A DNA stretch of 64,000 nucleotides from Gordius sp. MW1 (lineage: Eukaryota; Nematomorpha; Gordioida; Gordea; Gordiidae), in NCBI GenBank assembly GCA_964036665.1, contig OZ038529.1:25430060-25494059 (forward strand), read 5' to 3'. The position numbers and the translations under genes were made by a program. Positions within the stretch are counted from its first letter, which is position 1. Each line of letters starts with the position of its first letter. A model generated the notes under the pieces. It was not told the origin of the DNA, searched no databases, and was given only the letters and a program-made list of their open reading frames with translations. Of this stretch, positions 22,000 through 34,302 are shown one piece after another.

Positions 22000-24320
22000 T
22001 TATAAGTGGTAGGTTGGGTAATGTTAACGTTATATTGCTAATTTCGTTATTTAAAATAACTTCTGATGCTTTTTATAAAGGAAAATGGAAGAGATGGATG
22101 TTATGAAAGATGTATAAAAATTTTATCATTTTTTTTAATATTCTCTATCCAAAATAACATTTTTTAAAAATATCAGATATGTGACTAGAAGAGGAATATT
22201 GCTTGGTGATTTCTTCTCCCGGTTTTACATTGCAAACTTCGATTGTCCATAAATCCTTTTGCCGTATAAGCAAATAGCATTGACTATAATTCTTCCAAAT
22301 TCTGCTTGTCACAAATAATCTTCGTTTTTAAAAAAGAGGTTTTAACGTTTGCCATGTCGACAGCTTGAAATATTTGGATAAGTTTTTCCCTTTCTCGTTC
22401 TTCAGGCCATGGCCTTAGACTTAGACTCAATGATTTTGTTCATACCTCAGGTGATGACTTTCAATGTGGGCTATAAGGTTCGCTCGCACAGGACTACAAA
22501 TATTGACTATGTGATTCTATACCTCAATCAGACCCATAATTCTAATAAATGCCCTGAATATAAATCGTTTTTTAGTTTTTCCCCAAAATTTCCTGTTTTG
22601 TTAGATAAACGTGATTGAAAGTGCAAAAAATGTCCATTTTAACCTTTTTTGAGGCTATATTGCCACGGCATTTTTAATTACATATCAATTTATTCTTGTC
22701 GATTGAAGTTTCATTTATAGGTCCATTATTTTAAATTTTTTGTTTTACCTCAGTATTTAGATTTATTTGCGTTTTCGTGAGCCCCTTCTCTTTATTAGAA
22801 TTCGTTAAACTATGTCTGTAAAATGATAAATTCTATTGCTAACTACATAGGCGGTTTATTAGCACATCACTCTTTCCCTTTTCCTTCTCTCCCACTCCCG
22901 CTCCCATATATAGCCAAGCACACACAAGAAAGTGGGAGTGGAGGAGAAAGGAAGGAGACTAGATGAAGGGAGAGAGTGATTCATGAGTAAAGATCGCATA
23001 CGTAGTATGTACTCTAATGTACTACGTTCAGACCTAGTGGGACGAGTTTTACCCCCCCCCCCCTTCCGGGTGAGAGGGGAATAGGGGGGGGGGCAAATGA
23101 CTGGGACAAAAAAGGGAGGGGAGCCAAGTTCTTAATTTATTCATGATATATAATATGAGCAAATATTTAAAAATACTAACTTGTAGCAATTGCTTCTATT
23201 ACTGCTATCTGCTCGAGTTTCTGCTGACAATCTGCTCAATGCTTGAACGCATTGAGCAGGACTCGCTGCTTGAGTATATTTATATGCTACCCGAAAAGCG
23301 AACACTCATCTAACGCTCACATCAAACAGCTCCGTGTGTGTGCTGGGGCAAAGCACATAGTGAGCATTGCTCATGCGAGCAATTTAACAGCCCAAGTGAA
23401 ACAACAATAGTAAAATAATGGACTTATAGACTAAACTTTAATCAACTAGAATAAATTAAATATTTTTCGGTCAAAATAAAAAATTCCGTGGCAATCTAGC
23501 CTAAAAAAAGGGCTAAAATTGTCATTTTTTGCACCTTCAACCTCGTTTTTTGAAATGGATGGAAAAACTAAAAACAGATTATTGTTGAGAGCGAAATTCC
23601 CTATCCGACTACAGGATGTTTTTTTGTAGACCTGTTTAACTTTTCCTTTCATATTCCTTGCATTTTCAATGAATCAGATGCGTCCCTCCCCAATCCATAC
23701 ACCCAATTTAGGAAATAGACGCACATAAGGGTTAGGAGGCCTCCTTATTGAAAATCTTAACCCACACTTGCACCACTTTCTTTGAACGATTAGCTTTTTA
23801 AAGATAAACCCGGTTTTCTAAAATTAATTAACCCACGTTTGTGTAGCTTGTAGCTCTCGCCAAACACCAGAGCTTTAGTTTCATTCTCCCTCTTTATAGG
23901 CAGGCGATGTGCATATTTCTTCACCTAAGCATTTGTGCCACCTCGATGCTCTTTTCCGTCAAGTGCTCACTTTCCAGCAGTTATTTGCATTTTATTTCAA
24001 CATCTGATTCTTAAACCACCTTCGTTGTCAGTCAGGCGATAACTAGTATATTTTAAACATTCACGCCCGGGAGATGCAGTGCACGTCGTTTTTGGAGAAC
24101 GTCTCTAGTGGCGTAGCTAGGGGTGAGGGCCAAGGGACCCTTAAAAGAAAAATTTTGCCCCCCCCCAAGCAATTATTTAATATATTTATTCGCTTTTAAA
24201 AAAGTAAATTGTTTAACTGCGCTAGCGACTTATTTGGATTAAATTTCCGCTTTGCTATAATTAACACGCAATGAATAAAAGGCGAGCAATTAAATCCCAT
24301 CGTTAGCTTTAAACCTTTAT
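22000..24320. other. Intergenic DNA with hairpins and G-run debris
   Basis: No gene is supported. A pyrimidine-rich arm (22866-22905) is imperfectly inverse to a purine-rich arm (22932-22980). C-runs and G-runs at 23051-23096 and a GGCGTAGCTAGGG piece at 24109-24165 are MITE debris. A perfect 10-bp hairpin lies at 23233-23258. Confidence 0.4.
23233..23258. repeat. Perfect 10-bp-stem hairpin
   Basis: TGCTCAATGC, a six-base spacer, then GCATTGAGCA. Function unknown; not near a recognised gene. Confidence 0.7.
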
Positions 24321-24500
24321 GAGCGTAGCCAGGAGAGGCAGAAGGGGGCGGGCGCCCCTCCTTCCTAAATGACGGAAATTTTTTTTTAATGCAAAAACCC
24401 TTAAAAATTAAAAAAAAATTATTTTTTGCCCCCCCCCCTTAATTGAATTTTTAAACGTTTTGCCCCCCCCCCTTTAATTCAAAACCTAGCTACGCCCATT
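24321..24500. mobile_element. G/C-run MITE copy
   Basis: The left end is GAGCGTAGCCAGGAGAGGCA with GGGGCGGGCGCCCC. The right end is CAAAACCTAGCTACGCCCAT. The interior contains two C-runs following TTTTTTGCC and AACGTTTTGCC. Confidence 0.7.
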
Positions 24501-24655
24501 AACAGCTTTGATTAAATATGTATGGTATAATTGGGGTTTGAACAATACCGTTGCTGGCTCAATTGGAAATATTCTTGTCATTTTATCGCTTCCATTTTGG
24601 CCTTTAATTTATTTGTACAGACTCACTATACGCCTTATAATTTTATGTTCTTTAA

Positions 24656-25275
24656 TGTAATTCAGCACGGCTCGGCCTAAAAACTCGACCCGTGGGTCGG
24701 GCTTTTGCTCTACAAAGACTTGCTTGTGAAGGGTCTTAATATAGCCTAGCGGACACGGGCCGAGCATAGATCAAATAAGGCTCGCTGAAAGTCCGTTACA
24801 AAATCATTTAGATTTTTTTGTGTGCCATAAAGTAAAAAGAAAGGTGTTTTTTAATGTTCCATCTTAATTATTAATATTTAATGTTTATTAAATTAAAAAA
24901 ATTAAATTATGATTTTATCGTTATTCATTCATTTATTCATCGATATCAGAACGCGCATTTTAAATTGAAAAGTGTCAAAATGAGACATTATATATACGTG
25001 GACCACTCCAATCCTACCCTTTAAAAAATCTTAGAACAATAGAGTAAGCTAATTGAGTATTTTTATACAAGTTTTTTCTTGCATGGTTCTTAATAATATT
25101 TTTGGTATATATTGTTTAATTATTTCATTAATAAAATTACAATCCCATTTGAAAAAAAGCCAAATAAAAGTATTTATGAGGCTACGGCCTCGGGCTATGT
25201 AAAAAAGTCTCGCTTTTAATGGGCCCAAAGCGGGCCCAAGTTTTCATATATTTAATTGTAGGTCTCTAGTTTCGC
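24656..25275. mobile_element. hAT-like non-autonomous element with GGCTCGGCC repeats
   Basis: The left part has CACGGCTCGGCC, GACCCGTGGGTCGGG and CACGGGCCGAGC. The right part has GGCTACGGCCTCGGGC and AAAGCGGGCCCAAG, ending near TAGGTCTCTAG. Its AT-rich left interior (about 24800-24900) matches 46580-46680, so the two belong to one family. Ends are approximate. Confidence 0.45.
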
Positions 25276-25729
25276 CTGCTTTGTTTAAGTCGAAGGTAAG
25301 AGGGAATATTAAGATTTGATATCCGAATTTTAGGAATTTGAAGCGAATTTTGGAAAAAATTACTTAGAAAAATGGTTATGGAATTTTTTTAATCACCGTT
25401 TCCCTCTCCCCTTTGTCCCCCCCCCGGGAGCATGCTAGCTACTGCGCCCTAGCTTTCTGTTGTAAAGTTTTGCTTAAAGCTATCAAGCTTTTGGAGTGGG
25501 TTTTTACATCGAATTTTCGATCTGACGTTAACTCCACATTTTTTTTCGTAAGTAGTGTTACAACTCATCGCACTTCACTCAAGCTATTATTTGAGGCTAG
25601 GTTATCGTATTGCGCGCTATTGCAAAACTAATGGAAAAATATGAATCATTTAATTGGGATAAGCTGGGTTAATTTTAACGAAATAATTAATTTTAATTTG
25701 AACAATTGAAAATGAGCCTAAAGTTTTAG

Positions 25730-25812
25730 CTTGGACTGAGGGGGCCAGGATTTTATAAGGGAAGAGGGGGGGGGGGAGGGGGAGTTGGCCCCACTCTAGC
25801 TATGCCTCTGTA
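25730..25812. mobile_element. Short G-run MITE fragment
   Basis: GGACTGAGGGGGCCAGG, a G-run, then CTCTAGCTATGCCTCTG: a shortened relative of the G/C-run MITE family. Confidence 0.4.
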
Positions 25813-26762
25813 GGAGGGTGTGTTTATTTTTGTATAACGTGCATTGTAGATTTTAAAATCTTATGTCTGTCATTAAAATTAACATTATGTACACAAACGC
25901 TAAGTTGTTCTGATCTCTAAATTCATCTAAAATTATTAAATAAACTTTTAAATTATTTAATTTTGACAGAACGTTTTTAAAATTTTTTAAGCCGTTAAAT
26001 TTATTAGTTCATTATAAATTTTTGAGGGGTGGCGTAAAGTGGGTTTGTGCAAATAAATGTATAATTTCATCAAGGACAATAACTGTTGTGGTTGCGCGCA
26101 GGTGCAGGGCATGCGTAACCACAGTCTTGCAAGCGCAGGTGTAACGCATGCGCAATCTATGATAATGCGTAGTAAGACCAGCTGCGCTGGCAAGGCAGTA
26201 TGTATTTCCACATACACACACAAAACCCCCTCCCTCAGCATCATCATCTCTCTTATTGATTAGTTAGACGCATCTTAATGTATACGCGTAGTCTCTCTCC
26301 CCCCATCGCTCTCTCCGCGATTTATTATAGTAATATGCTAACAGAGTATTTCCCTCATTATCTCTCTCTTATTGATTTGTTAAATGCGTAGTAATGCATA
26401 CGCGTGTTTACATGTTGTGATCACGTGTTTTCATCACATGATATATATCACTGCTCGTTCTTTTGTTCTAAGAATATATTCTCGCGTTTTCTTACTTGAT
26501 ACTTCGCGGTGTTGGATTATATTGGGACTATGAAATAAATTATGAATATGAAAATAAATGGAAATTAATAATTCCTTTAATTCTACGAAATGAAATATAA
26601 AGTAAGAAATAAATGATAGTAACGCAACATTATTTATCTTTCTTACAATAACTTTATATACTTTCTCGCATTTGCGAATTTTAATTTCACAATTAAGGTT
26701 TTTATATTTTATGTTATAATTTCGCCTTTTAAGGATATAGCCTTCATAAAGGCTTTTAAATG
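25813..26762. other. Intergenic DNA with short repeats
   Basis: No gene is supported. TGTGGTTGCGCGCAGG to GCGTAACCACA (26087-26123) forms an imperfect hairpin. A block of about 45 bp, TCTCTTATTGATTAGTTAGA to TATACGCGTAG (26248-26290), recurs with changes at 26362-26405. Confidence 0.35.
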
Positions 26763-27929
26763 CATAGACCAAATAGACTGCTGATGCCATATGTTTCATA
26801 TGGTAATTTGTGTGTCAATTTCCGCCATTTTGAAGACTACAACTGGTGTATTTCAACTATGACATTTTGCGCTGTGCCATTTTGTTCTAGCAGAAGAAAT
26901 CGCGTAAACATTAATCATTCCAAAAGAGTTTGGTTTAAAAAAATTCTAGAGTATGCTTATATCATTTTACCCCAGAAATGCTCTATCCAACTTCATTAAA
27001 ACTATCATCAATTGAGAGAAGATGCCATTCCAACAATTTTTGATTCCAGCACAGGTAAACCTATAAACCTTTATTTATATCTTTTATTAATATTATTATT
27101 TACCCACCAAATATTATACTATTTATTATTATTTAATAATTTGTAACTAACAGATTTACTGTAAAAAATTAGAAAGAAAACAGACTTATAGTCATAATGC
27201 TTACAATTCTAAGGCCACTTCTTTAAAAGACATTTCAATTTCACCTATTGAGAAAAAGAAACAAATGTCTATTTAAGAAAAAGATTAATCCGATAAAATT
27301 TAAATTATATATATATAGTATAAATTCATTTATATTTTAATTCATAGGTTTTTTGAAATGCTCTATTGACAAGATAAAAGAAATGCAAGACAAATCAGTA
27401 AGCCTATATATAGCTCTTTCTATGGATGAAATGGCTATACACAAAAATAACCATTGGGATCGTAATCAGTATCATGTGTAATTAGGTATAGAATTGAAAC
27501 TTTAATTTTTAATAGTTAAATTGATTTAGGTCATTATATGACCAATTTAAACTTGATTCCATATGCCTCTGTGGCTCTTTTTTTGGTGGCAAGGTAATCA
27601 ATAGTTCTTGGAATATACCTTTAGGGTATTTCCGTGAGGCAGATGTAACATCAGAACTCCTACAAAATATAGTATCAGAGGCTTTGTATTATTCAGCCAA
27701 CTGAAGTTATTGTAAAGGCTTTGGTGTGTGATGGGCTTTCTGCTAATAGAGATAGGTAAATTGACTTGTATTGAAAGCATTTCATGTTATCATCTATTTT
27801 TAATAATTGTTTAAATAATAATTATCATTTAATTAATATAACAAATATTTTAGCTTAATATCCTCTAAAGAATTAATTTTATTATGGAAAACACGTACTC
27901 TATCTTTAATAACTTTAAAAATAGAAATT

Positions 27930-29800
27930 TCTAAATAAAAAATATAGAAGTAGACGACGATTGGGAGACGCTATCTAAGGACATAAAGGGAACAGCGATT
28001 TGTGTTCTAAGATAGACCAAAGGAGGAAAAGCTATGAATAGGGAACTATGGTGGTGGGATCAATCGGTTAGGGATTTTATCGAAAAAAAATGTATATAGA
28101 AGGTGGCATAAATCAAAAAAGTCGGAGGATTGTCAAGAGTATAGGGACGCAAAGAGGGGCGCAAAAAAGGCCGTTGCAATAGCGAAGAATGCCGCCTACA
28201 TTGAGATGGCAAACAAACTGGATCATAAAAGGGGCGATAGGCTTATGTACAAATTGACCAAGATAAAGGAGAAGAAAAAGCGCGATGTCGGAGTTTTTAA
28301 AATAGTCAAAAACGAGTAGGGTCAAACCTTTTTCAAGCCGAAGGAAGTGATGAAAATGTGGAAAGGATAAGATCCTTATGAATATTACAAATGACAAAGA
28401 TTCCCTTCCCAAAATGAATCAAATAGAAGTATGGTCGAACTCTTTCAGGAGGATGAAGTTGGGACACAAATTAACAAGATGCAAAAAGCTAAAGCAAATG
28501 GCTTAGATGGAATAACTATGGAACATTGCTCGGATGTCGTGAAGAAGGAAACCACAATGACCAACTTTGTTTACAAGATATTGGTAGAAGAGCAAATTCC
28601 TATTCAATGGAGAGCAAGCACGATTATACCCTTGTTTAAAGGCAAAGGAGACCTTCAAGACTGTGGCAATTACAAAGGTATCAAGCTAACTTGCAACTCC
28701 TTGAAGCTTATGGAAAGGATCGTATAACAAGGGACCGGCAGATCCACAATCGATTCAATCTTCGCACTAAGACAAATGATGGATAAGTATTGTGGTAGGA
28801 AGAAATACCTACCTATGGTCTTTATCGACTTGGAGAAAGCGTATGACACGGTCCCCCGCGATTCCGGACGCATATTACGGCTTATAAAAAATATTTATTA
28901 AGCCTCAAACTCTTGCGTTAGGACGACAGTTGGAGACTCTAAATTTTTTCGGGTTAAAATTGGATTACATCAAGGACTTGCATTAAGTCCATCTTATTTA
29001 ATATAATTATAGACACGATAACGGGGACATTTTAAAGCCATCGCCATGGTGTATGCTATATGCCGATGATATAGTACTATGGGAGGGAACAAGGAAAAGT
29101 ATTCGAAGAAGCCGAAAAGTGGTCCAAGCGCTTAGCTAGATATGGTTTAAAGGTCAACGATCGAAAAACGGTATACATAAACGTTACAGGCAGCCCATCG
29201 CTGGATGACCATCTAAAGTACCCAAAAGTAGACAGGTTTATATACCTCGGCTCGATGCTACATTAAGAGGGAGGTTGCGCAACGGAAGTCAATGCCCGGA
29301 TGCAAAAAAGATGGCTTAAACGAATATATCCGGTGTAATGTGCCACAAGAAAATGCCAATATAGTTGTGAGCAAAGCTTACAAATCCATCGTTAGACCGG
29401 TGGTTACTCCATGGAAGTGAAACGTAGGCATTCAACACCACCGAAGTAAAGCTATTACAAGCCATAGAGATGAGAATGATACGGTGGATCTTGAGGTATA
29501 CTAAAGTCGACCATATGACGAATGACTTTCTCATGACAAAAATGTGTATTTAACCTATGGCGGACATGATTAACGAAAATCGGCTAAGGTGGTTTGGGCA
29601 TATACTAAGAAGGTACACGAGTGACGTAAATCAAAAAGTACTGGACATGGAGGTACCGGGCAAGAGAGGACAAGGACGACCCCGTGTCACGCGGAAAGGG
29701 CAAGTTGATAAAGTAATGAAAGCAAAAGAAATTAGTCAAGTAATGACATTCACCCGGTCAGGGACCAAATAATTGATAAAGAAGAGAGAAATTAAATAAT
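27930..29800 (+). mobile_element. RTE-like non-LTR retrotransposon relic
   Basis: Broken frames follow a LINE open frame in order. About 27948-28100 has WETLSKDIKGTAICV and GGKAMNRELWWWDQSV, the endonuclease-RT linker. 28431-28727 has KMQKAKANGLDGITMEH and IPLFKGKGDLQDCGNYKGI. About 28800-28860 has MVFIDLEKAYDTVPRD. The catalytic box YADDIVLW lies at 29059-29082. KYPKVDRFIYLGSML follows, and at 29557-29772 RLRWFGHILRR and GKRGQGRPRV. Several stops and frameshifts separate these blocks. It lies within the P-like element; the endonuclease is not recognisable. Confidence 0.8.
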
Positions 29801-30058
29801 ATTAAATAAAATATTTTTTCCTCTAATCGGTTCTAATATTTTAAATACCTTCAACAATCACCTTATTAATCAAGATTATCACATTTCAAATTTTTTAATC
29901 AATTTAATAGTTTTGAAAAATCTTAAAATTCTTTTTCATAATCAATAAATCAAATATTAAGAATTAATCTAAGGAATAAATTGATTAAAATGTTTTGGTC
30001 AATAATAGTCAATTTACTTCCTCACTTATAAATTTGAACGAACGTCAATAAATTAATA

Positions 30059-31316
30059 TTGGTTGAGAAAAAAGTTCGTAGAGTTTTTATCAAAGTCTTT
30101 TATTTAACGATGATTCATTGTTTTAACAATAACTTATTCAATAATATATTCGCCGTTGCTGTTTACGACCTCCTCCCACCTTTTGACCGATTTTCCTGAT
30201 GCCATTACGCCAAAAATCGACCGGTCTGGTATCGAAGAAGTTGTTGAGTCAGTTTTTAAGGCCCTCTACATTGTCAAAGGTAACGCCCCTCATATGGTTC
30301 GAGAGAGGGCGGAAAAGATGGTAATCCGTCGGTGCAAGGTCCGGAGAAGTGGATGCTGAAGGACGTCCATTCGAGCTCTTGGAGTGCGGCTTTTACGACT
30401 TGAGCAACATGGGGCCTTGCGTTGTCGTGAAGGAGTATGGTCTGGCCTTGTCGATGGGGTCTTTTGAGTCGAATAGCCTCATTCACGCGGTGTAGCTGGG
30501 ATATATAGAGCTCCTTGTTGACCGTGGCATTCTTTTCCAGAATTTCCTAATGCAGAATGCCCTCCCAGTCCCACCAAACGCAGATCATGGTCTTTTTTGG
30601 ATGGAGGTTAGGCTTGACCCTCGGCTTTGGAGTCGCTCCAGAAGCCACCCACTCCTTTCTTTGCTTCAAATTTACGTACAAACACCATTTCTAATCTCCC
30701 GTGACGATTCGGTACAAAAAGCGCTGTTTATGACCGCGGGTTGCTCAATGACGGGCGAGATGTTGAGAAGCAATTTGAAGGCGATTTTCTTTGAGGCTTT
30801 CGTTAAGCTCGTGAGGGATCCAAGATCCCAATTTTTCGGGATGGTTTTCTGATCGAACTTGATTATTTCCGCCAATTCACGACTTGTTTGGCGACCGTCC
30901 TCCTTCAAAAGTGCTCTGAGACACTCTTCGTCGAATTCCGAGGGTCTTCGGCTACGGGGCTTGTCAGCGATGTCAAAATCGCCATTTTTGAACTTTGCAA
31001 ACCTTTTTTGTGCTGTAGACTCAACTATGACACCTTCTCCGTATACTTTACAAATGTCTCGGGCTGTTTCAGCAGCGTTTTGACCACGATGAAAAGCGAA
31101 GAATAGCAGGTGTCGAAATGTTGATTTTTATCGTTTGGATCCTCCATTTTGACGTCGCGAAAGTTATAAAAAACTAAATTTCTTAAAATCACGATTGGCA
31201 CAGTTTTGTAGAGGGGAAAGAGTTCTACTTAATAAATATTATATAATTCATTAGAAGCAGAAAATCGATAAAATAAAGCAACATGTGTTGCACCCTACCG
31301 AACTTTCTCCTCAACC
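30059..31316 (-). mobile_element. Mariner-type Tc1/mariner transposon, decayed
   Basis: The terminal inverted repeats are TTGGTTGAGAAAAAAGTTCG at the left and CGAACTTTCTCCTCAACC at the right. TA lies on both sides (30057-30058 and 31317-31318), as expected for this superfamily. The minus strand holds transposase relics. 30908-30672 has KEDGRQTSRELAEIIKFDQ (helix-turn-helix region). 30486-30274 has TILLHDNARPHVAQVVKAAL, the mariner second catalytic Asp block. Frameshifts separate the pieces. It sits inside the 3' part of the P-like element. Confidence 0.85.
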
Positions 31317-31523
31317 TAGATGGCGTTATATAATATTAAACAAACAAGATATTTATTTTTGAATGCTGTTTTTGATATTTATCCACTTCAATATTTTTTA
31401 TTTACTCTTTTAAGATTATTTAATTTACAAAATCACTAATATCTATATATTCACTACTTTACCATGTTAACATTAAAATGGCGGAAAAGGGTTCACATTT
31501 TGTGCGTTAATGAGCAGTCTATG

Positions 31524-32143
31524 ACTATCTGTAAATCTTGTCATTGTTTTATTGCTATCTGCCTGAAAATGCTGACTTCATCCTATATGCAAAATTAAGA
31601 ATTGTGGTATAAATGATCAGGGGTGGCAATACAGGTTTTTTATAAAAATTGTTTTATAATTTTTAATATTGTATTTTTTTGCAAAATGTCCTAGTTTTCT
31701 TGTCAATATCTCGGTTCTACTTTCTACTCCAATTCATTTGTATACAAACTTTCATACATTGTGAAATTTTTTATATTGTCTTGATATAATTGTTTAAATA
31801 CATTACTTTGTTTTATTTATGGATAATTTTTTTATTCTATGCAATATAAACATATGAGGGATCTTAGACATGGACTTAATTAGATAAAACTTTAAGCGAG
31901 TGTGATGTTAACAGAAAAAATACACAATGTAGTAGCGGAATTATAAGTTTGACCAATGTATATGAATTTTTTATTTGCGTTTGACCATTTCCCACTTGTG
32001 TTAAATCAAAGCTCGCCCCCCCCCAAGGCAAAAAGGCTAGCTGCGCCACTGCAAGTAACATGATCATTTGCAAAACTATATATTTTAAATCAATATGATT
32101 TATTAATGGTAATAATAAAGGAGAGAAGGGAGAGGTTGCGACC
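31524..32143. other. Intergenic DNA with a MITE end
   Basis: No gene is supported. 32009-32055 (TCGCCCCCCCCCAAGG to CTAGCTGCGCCACTGC) looks like one end of a G/C-run MITE. Confidence 0.35.
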
Positions 32144-33582
32144 TAGAGAACTGCAAAGTCACTTTCTTTTAACCCGAACCAGACCCAACTCAAATATTTT
32201 TTATTCAATCCGAAACCGACCCAACCGGAAAGCATTTTAAATTCTTCAACCCGAACCCGACCCAAAGCCATTTAAAAATTTTCAACCCGAACTCGACCCG
32301 ACCCGAAAGCATTTTAAAATTTTCAACCTGAAAAAGCGTTTAAATTTTTTTTAACCGAATCCTTCCCGAACGCGTTTTAACTTTGGTATCCAACGTGGAG
32401 TAAGAAAAATTGCTGTGTGCATGGGCGTAGCAAAGGGGTGGCAGGGACGGGCGCCCCCCTCTAAATCCAATATTTTTTTACCAAATTATGGCTAAAATTA
32501 AAAAATGGTTATTTTGCCTTTCTCTTCCCTAAAACGCAAAAATATTAATAATACTAGACTTGGTATCATCAAAAATTCATTTACAACTAAATTAATTTTG
32601 TTTCCCTCCCCAATCTATCAAATAAAATCTATAATATAAGTTATATACTTCGTGGGGGTATTCGTTTTCCTTATTCATGTCTCTAATTTCCATCCTGGCT
32701 ACACCCATGAGGGTGTAAAAATTTAATCGACAAATTAGAATGCGATTTATGAAACTAATTGATACCACAAATTTTGATTTATTAAATTTATTTGAATGAA
32801 TTTTATAGAGATCTATAAATATGATAGCATTTATAATATCGGGTCACATTTAATTTGAAATCTCTGGTTTTGCAAATGAATCATTTAATAAATTTAAACT
32901 TACTTTTATTTGTTTTGTAAATACATATTTATGGAGTTTAAATTAAGAATGAACTACCACTTCACACTATTTAAATACAATTTAAAAAATTATTTAGTTT
33001 ATATATTTTCAGTCTTGTTAAGGAGCGCCCCTAATTTTTAAAAATGAGGAGCGGGCGCGGGAGTAGCTCCTTTTAGGGCCTCCTTTAAATTTAGTATATA
33101 AATTATATTATTTTTTAAATATTAATAATATTTGTTAATTAAAATTTAATTAAAATATATTTATATTTTATTTAAATTTAATCATTATTAAATGTTGAGC
33201 CGAGTTTTGTATTGATTTTTCATCTTATCATTTCAAACATTAAACATCTGTTTTTCTATTTTACCTTTCACAAGTCAAATTTGAATTTGCGTCCAAATTA
33301 AAACAATCAGATTTAAAAAAAAGGAATTTAATTAACTGAATGAAGGATCTTAATTATACATATCGATCTTAGTTAAAAAATATTATACCTAAAGATATGT
33401 CCTGTGTATTTTGCATTGTAAAAACCTTTGACCCGACACTTTAAATCCAACTCGAACCGACCCAAATTTATAATTTTCAACCCGAACCCAACCTGACCCG
33501 AAAACATTTCAAAATTTTCAACCCGAACCCGAACCCTCTATTGGGTCTGGATCGGGTTTCAGGTCACCCGTGCAGTTCTCTA
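32144..33582. mobile_element. 1.44-kb non-autonomous hAT with CCCGACCC repeats
   Basis: Perfect 12-bp terminal inverted repeats TAGAGAACTGCA and TGCAGTTCTCTA. The flanking 8-bp repeats are TTGCGACC (32136-32143) and TTGCGACA (33583-33590), one mismatch. Both subterminal regions are tandem arrays of CCCGAACCCGACCC with TTTTAAAATTTTCAA spacers. The interior is AT-rich and non-coding and hosts a G/C-run MITE (32420-32709). Confidence 0.88.
32420..32709. mobile_element. G/C-run MITE copy inside a hAT element
   Basis: The ends are CATGGGCGTAGCAAAGGGG with GGGCGCCCCCCTCTAAATCC, and TCCTGGCTACACCCATGA. At 290 bp it is the longest copy seen. It lies inside the hAT element at 32144-33582, so it inserted later. 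Confidence 0.75.
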
Positions 33583-33739
33583 TTGCGACATGATATTGTA
33601 GATTTTATCTTAGTAGTAAAAATCTGTGTTATCATCTACTTTCATAAATCGCATTTTACGTCGATTAAATTTTACACAAATTTTCCTAATCTTGCGTCGG
33701 GTACCAATATTTGAAACGGTTCCGGAGGAATTCAGTTTA

Positions 33740-33915
33740 ATTATATTAGAAGTTTTGGGTCGGGTCGGGTTCAGGTTAAAAATTAAAAAAAAATTCAGAT
33801 TGAATCGGGTTCGGGTTGAAAAATAAAAAAAAATTCGGGTCGGGTCGGATTTAAAATTCCGAAATGCTTTTGGGTCGGGTTGGGGTTTAAAATGACTTTG
33901 CAGGTCTCTACATTA
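33740..33915. mobile_element. Solo end of a GGGTCGGG-repeat hAT element
   Basis: Repeated GGGTCGGGTCGGGTT units separated by AAAAATTAAAAAAAAATTC end in TTTGCAGGTCTCTA, the inverse of the TAGAGNNCTGCA terminus used by the elements at 32144 and 46952. No matching left end was found. Confidence 0.55.
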
Positions 33916-34302
33916 AACCAATACATATTAATGTATTTAAAGGAAGGTTCCGAGAAACATCTCACCCCCCCCCCTACCCCCACCCCTTCTACACCTAAGA
34001 GCCCAATATTTCAAAACTGTTTTATTGATTTTAAATTTGTATTGCTCACTGCCAATCCCTCCTCGATAAAGGGTGTTTTTGAGAAAGCAATTGTCAGGTG
34101 GCTGTAATTAGAGCTCCCTCTTACAACTGGTCATTAATAATTGTAACCTTAACGCACCCTGGTTCAGCAGAACTAAATACCCATACGTATCTATCTTATA
34201 ATTTCCAGCCAAAATCGATACTAAATTGATATAATACAATTTGAAATTAGTTTCTAAATCGCCAATATTTTAGTTTCATTCTTTTAATTACAATTGCCAA
34301 TT

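Larger units (their letters stand above)
26763..31523 (+). mobile_element. P-element/THAP-type transposon, split by a LINE and a mariner
   Basis: The left terminus is CATAGACCAAATAGACTG and the right terminus reads inversely as CATAGACTGCTCATTAACGC. Transposase relics lie on the + strand. 26859-27060 starts MTFCAVPFCSSRR, a THAP-type zinc-finger beginning, and ends LREDAIPTIFDSST. 27366-27480 has CSIDKIKEMQ and LSMDEMAIHKNNHWD. 27560-27770 has INSSWNIPLGYF, VTSELLQNIVSEAL and VIVKALVCDGLSANRD, with stops and shifts. The order and motifs match the P superfamily, whose RNase H-like core follows a THAP domain. The gene is interrupted at about 27.93 kb by an RTE-like LINE, and a mariner lies near the right end. 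Inactive. Confidence 0.75.

Noticed and set aside
26434..26799. 121-codon minus-strand frame
   Set aside because: Low-complexity Lys/Ile/Tyr-rich translation of AT-rich DNA; it runs into the P-element terminus and has no homology I can name.
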